From contig DAHUXH010000006.1 of assembly GCA_027307235.1 (NCBI GenBank), forward strand, positions 109,862-173,861: a stretch of DNA of 64,000 bases, written 5' to 3'. Made by a program: the position numbers and the translations under genes. Shown here one piece after another: positions 27,418 through 39,735 of the stretch; within the stretch, counting starts at the first letter, position 1; each line of letters opens with the position of its first letter. Below the pieces are notes generated by a model that was not told where the DNA came from, did no database searches, and saw nothing but the letters and a program-made list of their open reading frames with translations. This stretch comes from Vulcanimicrobiota bacterium. Lineage in GTDB: Bacteria; Vulcanimicrobiota; Vulcanimicrobiia; Vulcanimicrobiales; Vulcanimicrobiaceae.

Positions 27418-27735
27418 TCAGAAATGGTCGTCGCAGCGGTAGCTGCCGCAGGGGTCGATGGTGAGGCGGTGTGGGCCGATGGTGATCGATCGCACGCGGT
27501 GATCCCAGAAGGTGGTGACGCGGATGAGCAGCGGGCGCAATGTCGCGATCAACGATCGCGCGCGTGACGAGACGCTCAACGCATCTTTGACCCACTGCGG
27601 GTGATCGTGCGGCAGGCGCGGTGCATCGTGCTCGGCCTCGTCGGCGGCGGTGACGATCGCATGCGTCTGCGCGGACTCCAGCCCGCGAAACTGCGGCGCG
27701 TCGCGTTCGCCGTCAACGCGGCGCAGCGACGACAT
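27418..27735 (-). CDS. Hypothetical protein at the end of the flagellar/sigma operon
   Basis: A 105-residue frame whose third codon positions are strongly G/C, like its neighbours. ATG 27735 lies within the last codons of the sigma-factor gene. No family is recognised. The N-terminal half is charged (DEAEHDAPRLPHDHPQWVKD) and the C-terminal half has VRSITIGPHRLTIDP and two Cys residues. Position suggests a partner of the sigma factor, such as an anti-sigma factor, but nothing in the sequence shows that. Confidence 0.55.
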   Translation of the reverse strand: MSSLRRVDGERDAPQFRGLESAQTHAIVTAADEAEHDAPRLPHDHPQWVKDALSVSSRARSLIATLRPLLIRVTTFWDHRVRSITIGPHRLTIDPCGSYRCDDHF

Positions 27736-28393
27736 GCTTCCTCAACGATGCGAGCGCCGCCAGATGCAACTGCGATGCGCGTTGCGCCGAGATCGACAGC
27801 CGCTTGCCGATGTCGCGCATCGACAAACCGTCGCGATAGTGCAATTCGAGCAGCATGCGGCGCCGTTCGGGCAAGCACTGCAGTGCCTGCGTCACGGCTT
27901 CGCGCTCCGTGCTTTCCGCAACGATTCTTGCCGGGTCGTCCTCGAACGACGGACTGATCCGCTCGCCCTCGGGCAAGGGACTGTCGAGCGAGAGCGCCGA
28001 GCCGCGGTGTGCCACCAGTCGCGCACGCGCGAACGCTGGGCGGCGCTGCTCCATCTCGGCATTCGACGGCAGCTCACCGCGCTCGATCGCGATACGGCAA
28101 CGTTCGCTCTCGGCGTGACGTACTTCGCGACGCGCGCGTTCGGAGACCGGGTCCATTCGCCGCACGCCGTTCAGCACGGTTCCCGCGATGACTTTCGAGG
28201 CGTACTGTTCGAGCGTCGGCCCGCGCGACGGGTCGAACGCGTCGATGGCACGCATCAGACCGACGCATCCGTCGCCGATCAAATCATCAAGATCGGCGCT
28301 CGGCACCATGCGCTGCACGCGCCGCGCAATTGTGCGCACCAGCGGCAGCATGCGGCGAATCGCCGCTTCACGTTGGTCAACGTCGTCAATCAT
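27713..28393 (-). CDS. FliA-like sigma-70 family sigma factor
   Basis: About 226 residues. Region 2 reads ADLDDLIGDGCVGLMRAIDAFDP with SRGPTLEQYASKVIAGTVLN, then an RRMDPVSERARRE segment comparable to the FliA/WhiG DWVPRSVR site. Region 4 reads LPERRRMLLELHYRDGLSMRDIGKRL and ISAQRASQLH. It directs RNA polymerase to alternative promoters, here probably motility or envelope genes. I chose ATG 28393, which overlaps the flgJ-like stop by 8 bases; the longer frame is unsupported. Confidence 0.85.
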   Translation of the reverse strand: MIDDVDQREAAIRRMLPLVRTIARRVQRMVPSADLDDLIGDGCVGLMRAIDAFDPSRGPTLEQYASKVIAGTVLNGVRRMDPVSERARREVRHAESERCRIAIERGELPSNAEMEQRRPAFARARLVAHRGSALSLDSPLPEGERISPSFEDDPARIVAESTEREAVTQALQCLPERRRMLLELHYRDGLSMRDIGKRLSISAQRASQLHLAALASLRKHVVAAPR

Positions 28394-28583
28394 GTCGTTG
28401 CTCCAAGAAGCCGGCAATGATCGCGCCGAAGCCGCCGGGATCGCGGCGCGCGACGCTATCGGCGAGCGTTCGCACCGCAAGTCCGCCGAATTCTCCGAAG
28501 CCGCTCGCCATCGGCGTCAGGATGCGTTCGAGCAGCAGCGCTTCCCATTGCGCGCCGATCGCGCGCGCGCCGATCTCAGTCAC
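28386..28583 (-). CDS. FlgJ-like rod-binding protein (short form)
   Basis: A 65-residue protein matching the N-terminal rod-binding domain of FlgJ (PF10135): AQWEALLLERILTPM, then AVRTLADSVARRDPGGFG. The muramidase half of proteobacterial FlgJ is absent, as in many Terrabacteria. GTG 28583 lies over the flgG stop (GTGACTGA), giving tight coupling. It would cap or help place the flagellar rod in the periplasm. It is too short for automated callers to favour. Confidence 0.65.
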   Translation of the reverse strand: MTEIGARAIGAQWEALLLERILTPMASGFGEFGGLAVRTLADSVARRDPGGFGAIIAGFLEQRHD

Positions 28584-29304
28584 GGTTGAGATTGTCCGCG
28601 ATGCGCAGCATCTCGTCGGCCGCCTGAACGCCTTTGGCGTTGGCTTCATAGGCGCGCTGCGCGGCGAGAATCTGCATCATCGCTTCGACGATCGAGACGT
28701 TCGACTGCTCGAGCATGCCGAAGGCGATCTTCGGTCCATGTTCGCCTCCCGCGTCGATCGTGCGCGCGGGGCCCGAACGCCGCGTTGCCGCAAACGCCGT
28801 TCCGCCGCGCGATTCGAGATATTCGGGCGCGGCGAACTCGGCAAGACGGATCGTGCCCGCCCTGCGCGTGCCGGTGCGCGTCTGCACGTTGACGATGCCG
28901 TTTTCCGCCACGCTCACCGAGAGCGCGTCGGCGGGAATGCGAATGCCGGCAAGCGTGTCGTCCGCTGCGTTGCGCAGCGAGCCGTCCGCCGCACGGGAGA
29001 AGGCGCCGTCACGCGTGTACGCACGCCGTCCGTTTGCATCGACCACACAAAAGAATCCCGGCCCGTCGATGGCGACGTCGAACGGACCGCCGCTCTTCAT
29101 CAGCTTGCCTTGCGCGAAGACCGGATGACTCCCAAGCGGCGCCGTCCCCAAACCCGGCTCGCCGGACGCCGAGAGATCGGTGAACGACGCCTGCGCCGCT
29201 TTGAAGCCGTTGACGTCAGCGTTTGCGAGATTGTTCGCGATCAGATCGAGATTGAGTTGTTGCGCCGCCATCCCGGTGGCGGCCGCGAGCATCGCGCGAT
29301 CCAC
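28576..29304 (-). CDS. flgG: Flagellar basal-body rod protein FlgG
   Basis: Distal-rod component, 242 residues. The N-terminal rod motif is LDLIANNLANADVNGFKA. The central region includes VAIDGPGFFCV and YTRDGAFSRAADGSL, and the C-terminal LEQSNVSIVEAMMQILAAQRAYEANAK is the hallmark of the family. It starts at the last base of the flgF stop (TGATG). Shorter than the E. coli protein (about 260 residues). Confidence 0.92.
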   Translation of the reverse strand: MDRAMLAAATGMAAQQLNLDLIANNLANADVNGFKAAQASFTDLSASGEPGLGTAPLGSHPVFAQGKLMKSGGPFDVAIDGPGFFCVVDANGRRAYTRDGAFSRAADGSLRNAADDTLAGIRIPADALSVSVAENGIVNVQTRTGTRRAGTIRLAEFAAPEYLESRGGTAFAATRRSGPARTIDAGGEHGPKIAFGMLEQSNVSIVEAMMQILAAQRAYEANAKGVQAADEMLRIADNLNRD

Positions 29305-29906
29305 TACTGCACCCTCGCCAGGTCGTTGACCGATTTCTTGCGTGTGTCGTCGATGGCCGATGCCACCTTTTGCGCGCCTTCAAAAGAGCGCTGCGCCGCC
29401 AGAACGTCGAGCATCTCGGAGACGGCGTCGGTGTTTGCGGTCTCGAGGAACCCAGTGCGCACCGTGCTTCCGCGCGCAAGCGCGATGCGGTCGATGACCG
29501 ACCCGTTCAGGCGCACGCTTCCATCGGTTTCCAACGCGGCACCCTCGGGGAAGCGCAATGCCCCGTGCCGCCCTTGCAGCACCGCGCCGCGATCGTCGCG
29601 CAGATGACCGAAGCGATCGCGCACGAACGCGCCGTTGCGCGAGGGTACAAGTGTTCCATCTTCGGCACGCAACGCAAACCCGCCGTCGCCGACGATGGCC
29701 CAGTCCAGGTCTCGCCCGGTGCGCTCGAGGGCTCCGTGCGCACCCGAACGCGTCCGCGCGATCGTGACGCCGGTCGCACCGAGTGAGCCGCGGGCTTCGA
29801 ACTTCCGAAAGCCGCGCGTCGAAACGTTCGCGAGGTTCTCCGTCGCGATGTCGAGACGGGTTCGCGCCGCGACCATGGCGCTGGCCGCCCAATCCATTCC
29901 ATCCAT
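29304..29906 (-). CDS. flgF: Flagellar basal-body rod protein, FlgF type
   Basis: A 200-residue rod protein of the FlgF/FlgG family: RLDIATENLANVSTRGFRKFEA at the N-terminus, DLDWAIVGDGGFAL, FVRDRFGHLRD and LETANTDAVSEMLDVLAAQRSFE at the C-terminus. It is first in the operon flgF-flgG-flgJ-like-sigma. The paired FlgF/FlgG arrangement resembles Bacillus flhO-flhP. No hook, ring or export genes are nearby in this window. Confidence 0.88.
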   Translation of the reverse strand: MDGMDWAASAMVAARTRLDIATENLANVSTRGFRKFEARGSLGATGVTIARTRSGAHGALERTGRDLDWAIVGDGGFALRAEDGTLVPSRNGAFVRDRFGHLRDDRGAVLQGRHGALRFPEGAALETDGSVRLNGSVIDRIALARGSTVRTGFLETANTDAVSEMLDVLAAQRSFEGAQKVASAIDDTRKKSVNDLARVQ

Positions 29907-30011
29907 GCGGGCATCCTAGCGACGGCGCGTGTCCGAAACGTGTCCGCCGCATGAGCAACTCGACACCGAGCCGATTTGACACTCGCTGAAACGCCGTGAT
30001 AGTGTGCCGGG

Positions 30012-32147
30012 GTGTTCCGGCACCTCGTATCCACCCTAGCGGCCGCGTTGACCATCGTCGCCGCCGCTCTGCCCGCCGTGGCGGGCGTCGATCAGACGAC
30101 CTCGGTCGCTGCGGCGAAGACGGCGACGCCGCCTGCGCTCAGCGCGGCGCTCACCGATCCAGCGTGGACGCATGCGCTCACCGCCGCCGATTTCACCGAC
30201 TTCACCGACCGCGTTCCCGCGAAGCTACGCACCGTTGCCTACTTCTTATACGACGATCACAATCTGTATATTGCGTTCCATGCCGAGCAGCACGGCGTGC
30301 CGATCATCGCGACGCAGAACGTCGACCACATCGGGCTCGGTACGGACGACCACGTCACGGTGTGGCTCGACACCTCCGGCAACGGCGCCCGCGTGTATTC
30401 ATTCGCCGTCTCACCGCGCGGCGTGCGCAGCGAATCGTCCAGTGAAAATACGCGCTTCGCGCCGACGTGGCAATCGGCCGCGCACGTCGATGCCAACGGC
30501 GACTACAACGTGATGATGATCGTCCCGCTGACGGTGCTGCGCGCCCAGGGCACGCGCGTGCAGAACTGGCGCATCAATTTTGAACGCTACATCCCGTCGC
30601 TGAATCAGGATTACACCTGGGCATACGCCCTCACGCAAACGTCGGTGTCGAACGCGCAGTATTGGCCAACGCTGACCGGCATCACCATCGCGTCATCGGC
30701 CACGCGCCCGAAACCGCACGCTGACGTCTATTGGCTGGGCAGCGGCGGCTCCGATCGCGACATCTTCCAAAACGGCATCGGCCGGTTCCAGCCCACGACG
30801 CCGCGCTCGCTCGGCCTGGACGCGACCTTCCCCTTCACGAACACGCTCGCGTTCGTCGGCACGCTCAACCCGGACTTCTCCAACGTCGAGCAAGATCAGA
30901 CCACGATCTCTCCGCAAGAATTCCAGATCAACTATAGCGAGTACCGCCCGTTCTTCGTTCAAGGCGCGGGATACATCAACACGCTGCCGTCGACAGGCAA
31001 TTTCGGCTCAGGCACGTCGATGTTTTACACGCCGTCGATCGGGATCTTCAGCCGCGGCCTGAAGATCGAAGGCACCGCCGGGCAAAACGCCTTCGGCGCG
31101 CTCAACGCGCTCGGCACCGGGTTCGACGACAGCGCTCTCGGCTACACCTTCGCGCGACCCGACAACTCGCTCGCGGTGAGCGCGGAAGGCGTCTTTGCCG
31201 ATCATGCCGGGGTGAACGATGACACCACCGGGATCGGCATATCGCAGGTCAACCCGCATTCGGGTCAATACCTCACTGCCACGTATGCGGCCGATCGCGG
31301 TGCACGCATTACGAGCACCGCGGCAGCCGACGCTTTGTCGCTCGGCGGCGGCGTGCGCACGCAGCGGCTCTCGGCGAACGCCGGGTATCAGGATATCGGA
31401 CCGCAATACGCACCCATCGACGGGTTTGTCTCGGTCAACGACTCGCGCGGCGTCAGCGCGAACGTGCAGTACGCTGGTGTCGGTACCAAGACCAGTCCGC
31501 TGCAATCCTACGACATTACCGTCTTCGGCGATCGCTATCTCGACCGCACGGGCGCCGCGCGCCAAGCCGACGAAAACGTCATTTACAACATCCGCTTCAA
31601 GAATCAGATCTCGCTCAACGGCTTTGCCGGACCGAGCGAACTGCGCTCGTATCAGAACGGATTTCCGGCCTACACGGGCGGACAGACTTTCTGGTACAAC
31701 CGGCGGCAGATCAACGTCGGCTATCGCGACCAAACGTCGTCGCCGATCAACTTCGCGTACACGTGGGGGCCGTTCAACGGTTTCTACGTACAGCAACTCA
31801 CGGCGTCGAGCGGCCGCACCTTCGGCACGAACAGCGTTTCATTCCAGTACGACGGCTCCATCGAACGCAACGTTCCCGGTGTTGCGTCACTGACCACGCA
31901 ATGGCTGCGGCGCATCACGTTCACGCACACCTTCGGGCGCAGCGCCGCGCTGTCGGTCGCCGTGCGCGGAATCAACGGAACCGGCGGTTTCGCGCTGCCG
32001 GGCAGCAATCTCGCCTTCGCCTACCAGCAGCGCTACGCCAACGAAAACATGCTGTTCATCGCCTATGGAACGCCTGCGGCATCACAGACGCTCCATCGGC
32101 TGATCGTGAAGTACGTCTTTCACGCGGGCGGCGGTTCGGGAACCTAG
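30012..32147 (+). CDS. DUF5916-type outer-membrane protein with N-terminal CBM9-like domain
   Basis: A 711-residue exported protein starting at GTG 30012 with a signal peptide ending near AVAGV. Residues about 40-210 are a carbohydrate-binding-family-9-like sandwich (LYDDHNLYIAFHAEQ, DDHVTVWLDTSGNG). The rest is a DUF5916-like barrel, with LGLDATFPFTNTLAFVGTLNPDFSNVEQD and EYRPFFVQGAG as the clearest parts, ending in a hydrophobic strand. It stands alone between the flagellar operon and a minus-strand block. The substrate is unknown. Confidence 0.8.
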   Translation: MFRHLVSTLAAALTIVAAALPAVAGVDQTTSVAAAKTATPPALSAALTDPAWTHALTAADFTDFTDRVPAKLRTVAYFLYDDHNLYIAFHAEQHGVPIIATQNVDHIGLGTDDHVTVWLDTSGNGARVYSFAVSPRGVRSESSSENTRFAPTWQSAAHVDANGDYNVMMIVPLTVLRAQGTRVQNWRINFERYIPSLNQDYTWAYALTQTSVSNAQYWPTLTGITIASSATRPKPHADVYWLGSGGSDRDIFQNGIGRFQPTTPRSLGLDATFPFTNTLAFVGTLNPDFSNVEQDQTTISPQEFQINYSEYRPFFVQGAGYINTLPSTGNFGSGTSMFYTPSIGIFSRGLKIEGTAGQNAFGALNALGTGFDDSALGYTFARPDNSLAVSAEGVFADHAGVNDDTTGIGISQVNPHSGQYLTATYAADRGARITSTAAADALSLGGGVRTQRLSANAGYQDIGPQYAPIDGFVSVNDSRGVSANVQYAGVGTKTSPLQSYDITVFGDRYLDRTGAARQADENVIYNIRFKNQISLNGFAGPSELRSYQNGFPAYTGGQTFWYNRRQINVGYRDQTSSPINFAYTWGPFNGFYVQQLTASSGRTFGTNSVSFQYDGSIERNVPGVASLTTQWLRRITFTHTFGRSAALSVAVRGINGTGGFALPGSNLAFAYQQRYANENMLFIAYGTPAASQTLHRLIVKYVFHAGGGSGT

Positions 32148-32151
32148 CAGC

Positions 32152-32508
32152 CTACGCGCGGGCGGCGGCCGGCGTCGGCATGACCGGGCGAACCTCGACG
32201 CCGCCGTAGGCGGCCGGACAACCCTTGGCGATCTCCACCGCGTGGTCGCGATCGCGCGCCTCGATCAGGTAAAAGCCGCAAAACGGTTCGCGTTCTTGCC
32301 CGAACGGCTCGTCGCTCACGGTCCCGCCGCGAACGTAGGCGGCCGTCCGCGTGGGCTGGATTGCTTTGCCCTCCAGGATCGCACCGCCGCTAGCCGCGAC
32401 GTGCTGCGCGAAACGTCCGTGCGCTTCGAAGACCTGGTTCCACTGCTGCTCGGTGTACGTGGCGTACGGTGCTTCCTGATCGTGGATGATGAGAAGAAAT
32501 TCCGACAT
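32152..32508 (-). CDS. YCII-related (DGPF-type) domain protein
   Basis: A 118-residue protein of the YciI-like superfamily: MSEFLLIIHDQE, ATYTEQQWNQVFEAHGRFAQHV, TVSDEPFGQEREPFCGFYLIEA and DHAVEIAKGCP. The EPF stretch corresponds to the DGPF motif. Such proteins often accompany ECF sigma factors, but none is near. An AAGGAGAG ribosome binding site precedes ATG 32508. Function unknown. Confidence 0.82.
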   Translation of the reverse strand: MSEFLLIIHDQEAPYATYTEQQWNQVFEAHGRFAQHVAASGGAILEGKAIQPTRTAAYVRGGTVSDEPFGQEREPFCGFYLIEARDRDHAVEIAKGCPAAYGGVEVRPVMPTPAAARA

Positions 32509-32617
32509 GGCTGCTCTCCTTCTAGCGTCCCGGCAAGATCGCCGGTTGCCCTAAAGACGAAGCAGGTCTGAAAAAATCGACAGCCGCTCCTCGGAGGGAG
32601 CATCTTTTTCTAGGAGC

Positions 32618-33691
<1,074 letters not shown>

Positions 33692-33694
33692 GCG

Positions 33695-34225
33695 TTAGCT
33701 GACCGTGATGTGCGTCGTCTCGGCGACGACCGCCGCGGAATCGAGCGCGGGCGATAGTGCGCCGTCGTGTATGAACGCGGGCGCGGTCTTTTCGAGCAGC
33801 GCCAGGTGTGTCATCAGCAACGAGCGCAGTTCGCTCTTGGCCTTTTCGGTAGCCTCGATCGAGCGCTGATGCTCGCGCCGAACATCTCCGATCGCATCGT
33901 TGTAACTGGCGATCTCACGCTCGGCCGCGATGCGCGCCTGCTCGCGAATCAAGTCGGCTTCCTTGTGCGCCGAGGCTTTGACTTCATCAGCGGTGCGCTG
34001 CGCGAGGATGAGCGTGTTCTGCAGCGAGTCTTCCATCGCTTTGAAGTGACTGATGCGCTCGCGCAGATCGGCGACTTCGGCCATGAGCGCCGCGTTCTGC
34101 TGCGCGTCGTCCTCCAACGTCTCGATGATCTCGTCGAGGAACAGGTCGACTTCGGCGCGGTCGTAGCCTTGCAGCGCCTTCTTAAAGGTCTTGTGTTGAA
34201 TGTCGATCGGTGTGATCTTCTGCAT
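33695..34225 (-). CDS. divIVA: DivIVA-family cell-pole/division protein
   Basis: A 176-residue coiled-coil protein. The N-terminal membrane-binding and dimer motif ITPIDIQHKTFKKALQGYDRAEVDLFLDEI is followed by heptad-rich helices to about residue 150. DivIVA senses membrane curvature and recruits division or polar proteins. It follows sepF by three bases, as in the Bacillus ylm-divIVA cluster; the intervening ylmG and ylmH genes are missing here. Confidence 0.93.
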   Translation of the reverse strand: MQKITPIDIQHKTFKKALQGYDRAEVDLFLDEIIETLEDDAQQNAALMAEVADLRERISHFKAMEDSLQNTLILAQRTADEVKASAHKEADLIREQARIAAEREIASYNDAIGDVRREHQRSIEATEKAKSELRSLLMTHLALLEKTAPAFIHDGALSPALDSAAVVAETTHITVS

Positions 34226-34228
34226 CCG

Positions 34229-34648
34229 TTAGCCTCGGTGCGAAAGAAAGTCGAGTGCGCTGTCAGCCATCATCGTATCGCGCAGTCCGGCGGCGTTCAC
34301 CGTGACGCCGGCCGGCACCACCAGATACATCGCTTCGGCGAGTTTTTGCATTTTGCCGTCCAGTGTGTAGGTCACGCCCGAGGTGAAATCGACGACTCGC
34401 TGCAAGAGCGAACGATCGGCGTTCTGCAGATTCACGATCACGACTTGGCGATTGCGAAGGGCGTCGGCGATCTCGGTGACGTCGGAGAACGCGCGCGGTG
34501 AATAGACGCTGACCTCGGTGCCGTTACGGCGCGCCGCATTGGAGATCGGGACGACGCGCGTCGCCGATGAGGGTTCGTCTTCGTAGAATTCGTCGTCATC
34601 GCCGTCGCGAAGCGAGAAGAACGATCCGATTTTGCTGAACATGCTCAT
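34229..34648 (-). CDS. sepF: Cell division protein SepF
   Basis: A 139-residue FtsZ partner and membrane anchor. It starts MSMFSKIGSFFSLRDGDDDEFYE (amphipathic helix), has an acidic linker, then the SepF core VSVYSPRAFSDVTEIADALRNRQVVIVNL, SGVTYTLDGKMQKLAEAMYLVVP. GGAGGTGGAG lies upstream of ATG 34648, which decides the start; the frame upstream of it belongs to yggS. In bacteria lacking FtsA, SepF replaces it at the division ring. Confidence 0.94.
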   Translation of the reverse strand: MSMFSKIGSFFSLRDGDDDEFYEDEPSSATRVVPISNAARRNGTEVSVYSPRAFSDVTEIADALRNRQVVIVNLQNADRSLLQRVVDFTSGVTYTLDGKMQKLAEAMYLVVPAGVTVNAAGLRDTMMADSALDFLSHRG

Positions 34649-34650
34649 GC

Positions 34651-35352
34651 TTACTCCACCTCCCGGCTCGATTCGGGGGTCAGAGGGTGTGGCGGCCGCG
34701 TGCGCTCGCCGAAGATCGCGGTTCCTATGCGAATCATCGTCGATCCGCAGAGAACGGCTTCGCGCCAATCGGCCGACATTCCGATTGAGAGCGTACTTCC
34801 ACCTACGCGGGCAAACGTCATCGCGGCACATTCGAAAGCGTGCCGAAGGACCCCCCGGTCATCGGTAATCGGCCCGACCGCCATCACGCCGTCGACGCGC
34901 AGATTCGCCAGTGCGCGCAGGCGCTCGGCTAGGCGTTGCGCGCCGTCGGGGGCGCAGCCGTACCGCTCGCCGGCGGAGATATTGACCTGGACGAGCACGC
35001 CGAGGGTCTTCCCGGCGGCGGCCGCCGCGCGCGCGAGCGCCTCCCCGGCCTCGATCCGGTCCACGCTCTGCACCACGTCGAAAAGCCCGGCGATGGCCTT
35101 CGCCTTGTTCGTCTGCACGTGTCCGATGAAGTGGCGGCGCACCGGCGGCAGCGCCGCGAACTTCGCCTGGGCCTCCTGCGCGTAGTTCTCGCCGATGTCG
35201 GTCACGCCGGCGGCGATCGCTTCGCGTATGGCCGCGACCGGTTGAAATTTCGTGACGGCGAGAATCGTGACGCTGCCCGGATCGCGGCCGGCCGCGCGCG
35301 CATGTGCCGCGACCTCGGCCTTCAGCCGCTCGTATCGCTCCCGGACGCTCAC
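34651..35352 (-). CDS. PLP homeostasis protein, YggS/YlmE family
   Basis: About 233 residues, a single-domain PLP-binding barrel (PLPBP). ILAVTKFQPVAAIREAI holds the PLP lysine; IGENYAQEAQAKF, HFIGHVQTNKAK, LSIGMSADWREAV and RIGTAIFG complete the family pattern. GTG 35352 matches the usual family start and leaves four bases after lgt; ATG 35388 would overlap lgt. In Bacillus ylmE lies just upstream of sepF, as here. Confidence 0.92.
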   Translation of the reverse strand: MSVRERYERLKAEVAAHARAAGRDPGSVTILAVTKFQPVAAIREAIAAGVTDIGENYAQEAQAKFAALPPVRRHFIGHVQTNKAKAIAGLFDVVQSVDRIEAGEALARAAAAAGKTLGVLVQVNISAGERYGCAPDGAQRLAERLRALANLRVDGVMAVGPITDDRGVLRHAFECAAMTFARVGGSTLSIGMSADWREAVLCGSTMIRIGTAIFGERTRPPHPLTPESSREVE

Positions 35353-35356
35353 GCGA

Positions 35357-36217
35357 TCAAGCAGAGGTGGCCGAGCGCGCTCCGGCATCGAGCGGGGTCT
35401 CGTCGGTCCGCTTTCCGCGCGTCAGGCACCACCATATCCCGAAAGCGCCGATCGCGATCATCGGAAGCGCCAGCCACTGACCGCCGGTGATGCCGAACCA
35501 CACGATGCCCGGGTCGCGCCAAATCTCGGCAACCGAGCGTGTGATTCCGTAGAGCATAAACCACGTCCAACCGACGACGCCGTCTTTCGGTTTGGTGCGG
35601 TAGAGGAGGAGTAGAATCGGCAGGGTCGCGAGATCAAGCGCGGCCTCGTAGAACTGCGACGGGTGGCGATAGGCCGTGCCCCACGCGGTCGGGTTGCCCG
35701 GGATCATGCACCACGGTTGGTCGGGAACGCAGACACGCCCCCACAATTCATCGTTGATGAAGTTGACGAAGCGCGTCAGCGTGATACCGATGGGAAGCAG
35801 CATCACGACTTCGTCGCCGAGCACGAGGTACGTCAGACGCGGATGTTTGCGCAGGTAGAGCCAGATCGCGAGCATGACGCCGATCATGCCGCCATGGAAC
35901 GCCATCCCTCCGGTCCACACCGCGATGATGTCGATCGGATGCGAGAAATACATCGATGCGTTGTGATTGGTCAGAATGTCGGCGATCACGAAGAGCGTCC
36001 GCCCGCCGACGACGACACCGACCAGCGCGTAGAACAAGAAATCCTGAATCTCGTCGCGTGTCAGGCCCAGGCGCTTGCGCCCGGCTGCGCGGCTCATCCA
36101 CAGGTACACGCAGATGAAGCCGACGAGGTAGGAGATGCCATACCAATGCACGGCCAAAGGACCGATGCGAAACGCAACCGGATCGATCGAGGGATACGTA
36201 AACCAATGATGCACCAT
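35357..36217 (-). CDS. lgt: Prolipoprotein diacylglyceryl transferase
   Basis: Adds diacylglycerol to lipobox cysteines in the inner membrane. The 286-residue protein has about seven membrane helices with WYGISYLVGF, GGMAFHGGMIGV (catalytic His region) and TRFVNFINDELWGRV (the Lgt signature with the conserved Arg and Asn-Glu). ATG 36217 gives the usual MVHHWFTYPSIDP-type start. It is divergent from ccdA-lspA, which supplies the next step of lipoprotein processing. Confidence 0.95.
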   Translation of the reverse strand: MVHHWFTYPSIDPVAFRIGPLAVHWYGISYLVGFICVYLWMSRAAGRKRLGLTRDEIQDFLFYALVGVVVGGRTLFVIADILTNHNASMYFSHPIDIIAVWTGGMAFHGGMIGVMLAIWLYLRKHPRLTYLVLGDEVVMLLPIGITLTRFVNFINDELWGRVCVPDQPWCMIPGNPTAWGTAYRHPSQFYEAALDLATLPILLLLYRTKPKDGVVGWTWFMLYGITRSVAEIWRDPGIVWFGITGGQWLALPMIAIGAFGIWWCLTRGKRTDETPLDAGARSATSA

Positions 36218-36309
36218 GCTTGCCCGGAAGTTGCGAACGCCGGCCGCTCTCACCTCCCGTTTTGGGGCGCGTACCAGGCGCGCGGGGCGGCCTGGTCTAA
36301 TCACACAGC

Positions 36310-37041
36310 GTGACCGGTACTCATCTCACGGTCGGCCTGGCCTTCGTCGCCGGCCTGATCTCGTTTATCTCGCCGTGCGTGCTTCCGCTCGTTCCGGCCT
36401 ATCTCTCGTTGCTCACGGGAACACGCCTGGAAGAGTTGCGCGAGGACGACGCGGCGGCGACCCGCATCCGCACGCTTGGGCACGCTCTGGCTTTTGTCGC
36501 AGGATTCACGATCGTCTTCGTCCTGCTCGGCGCCTCCGCCGGCGAGTTCGGCTCACTGCTGCGCGAATACCAAGTGTGGATCGCGCGGGTCGGCGGCGTG
36601 CTCGTGATCGTGCTGGGGCTGCAGATGCTCGGCGTCGTGCGCATCCCGTTCCTGATGATGGACACGCGTACGCACGTCCGCGGGCGCGAACGCACGTTCT
36701 TCACGTCGGGACTCGTCGGCATCGCATTTGCCGCCGGATGGTCGCCGTGCATCGGGCCGGTCTTGGCCGGCATCCTGGCGCTCGCATCCCAGCAGCACGA
36801 CGTGCTCGGCGCCGCCGGGTTGCTGTTCGTCTATTCGATCGGACTCGCGGTTCCATTTATCCTGACGGCCGCGGGAATCGGCGTCGTGCTCCCGCTGCTC
36901 GATAAGCTCAAACGCTGGATGCGCGTCATCGAGCGCGTCGCGGGCGTGTTCATGATCGGCGTCGGCATCGTGCTCGCCACCAATTCATTCCTGGTCATCG
37001 CCGGATGGTTCTATCAGTTTGTCCCAGCGCCGACACTCTGA
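36310..37041 (+). CDS. ccdA: Cytochrome c biogenesis protein CcdA
   Basis: A 243-residue inner-membrane thiol transporter with six helices. Two Cys-Pro motifs carry electrons outward: ISFISPCVLPLVPAYL near residue 24 and GWSPCIGPVLAGI near residue 147. It would deliver reductant from cytoplasmic thioredoxin to extracytoplasmic thiol proteins, such as a ResA-type partner. GTG start at 36310; its last bases overlap lspA by 23 bases. Confidence 0.93.
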   Translation: MTGTHLTVGLAFVAGLISFISPCVLPLVPAYLSLLTGTRLEELREDDAAATRIRTLGHALAFVAGFTIVFVLLGASAGEFGSLLREYQVWIARVGGVLVIVLGLQMLGVVRIPFLMMDTRTHVRGRERTFFTSGLVGIAFAAGWSPCIGPVLAGILALASQQHDVLGAAGLLFVYSIGLAVPFILTAAGIGVVLPLLDKLKRWMRVIERVAGVFMIGVGIVLATNSFLVIAGWFYQFVPAPTL

Positions 37042-37469
37042 CACGCTGCTGATCGCGCTCGTCGCCGCGGCGGCGTTCGTCCTCGACCAGTACTGCAAGC
37101 AGCTCATCGTCACCAATTTCCTTCCGGGCGAGAGCCGCTTCGTCGTCCCGCACCTGCTCAAGTGGACGTACGAACAGAACGAGCACGGCGCGTTCGGCCT
37201 CTTCGGCAGCAACGCGCTGTGGCTGATCGGGATGGCGATCGTCGTCCTCGTGATCTTTTGGATGGCATTTCGCGACGCGGCGCGCCAATCGTTGCTGGTA
37301 CGCATCGCCTTCGGCTTGATCGTCGGCGGGGCGATCGGGAACATCGCCGATCGCATTCACTATCACTTCGTCGTGGATTTCATCGACTTTTACCGAATCT
37401 GGCCGAATATCTTCAACGTTGCCGATTCGTGCATCACGGTGGGCGTTGCGCTGTTGATTCTGGCAAGTC

Positions 37470-37492
<23 letters not shown>
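37019..37492 (+). CDS. lspA: Signal peptidase II
   Basis: An aspartic protease of 157 residues that cleaves lipoprotein signal peptides. Four membrane helices are visible. The catalytic aspartates lie in GGAIGNIADR and FNVADSCITVG. TTG 37019 starts the frame inside ccdA. Lgt, which acts before it, is encoded divergently at 35357-36217. The end overlaps rluD by 23 bases, a lspA-rluD order also common in other bacteria. Confidence 0.95.
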
Positions 37493-39731
<2,239 letters not shown>

Positions 39732-39735
<4 letters not shown>

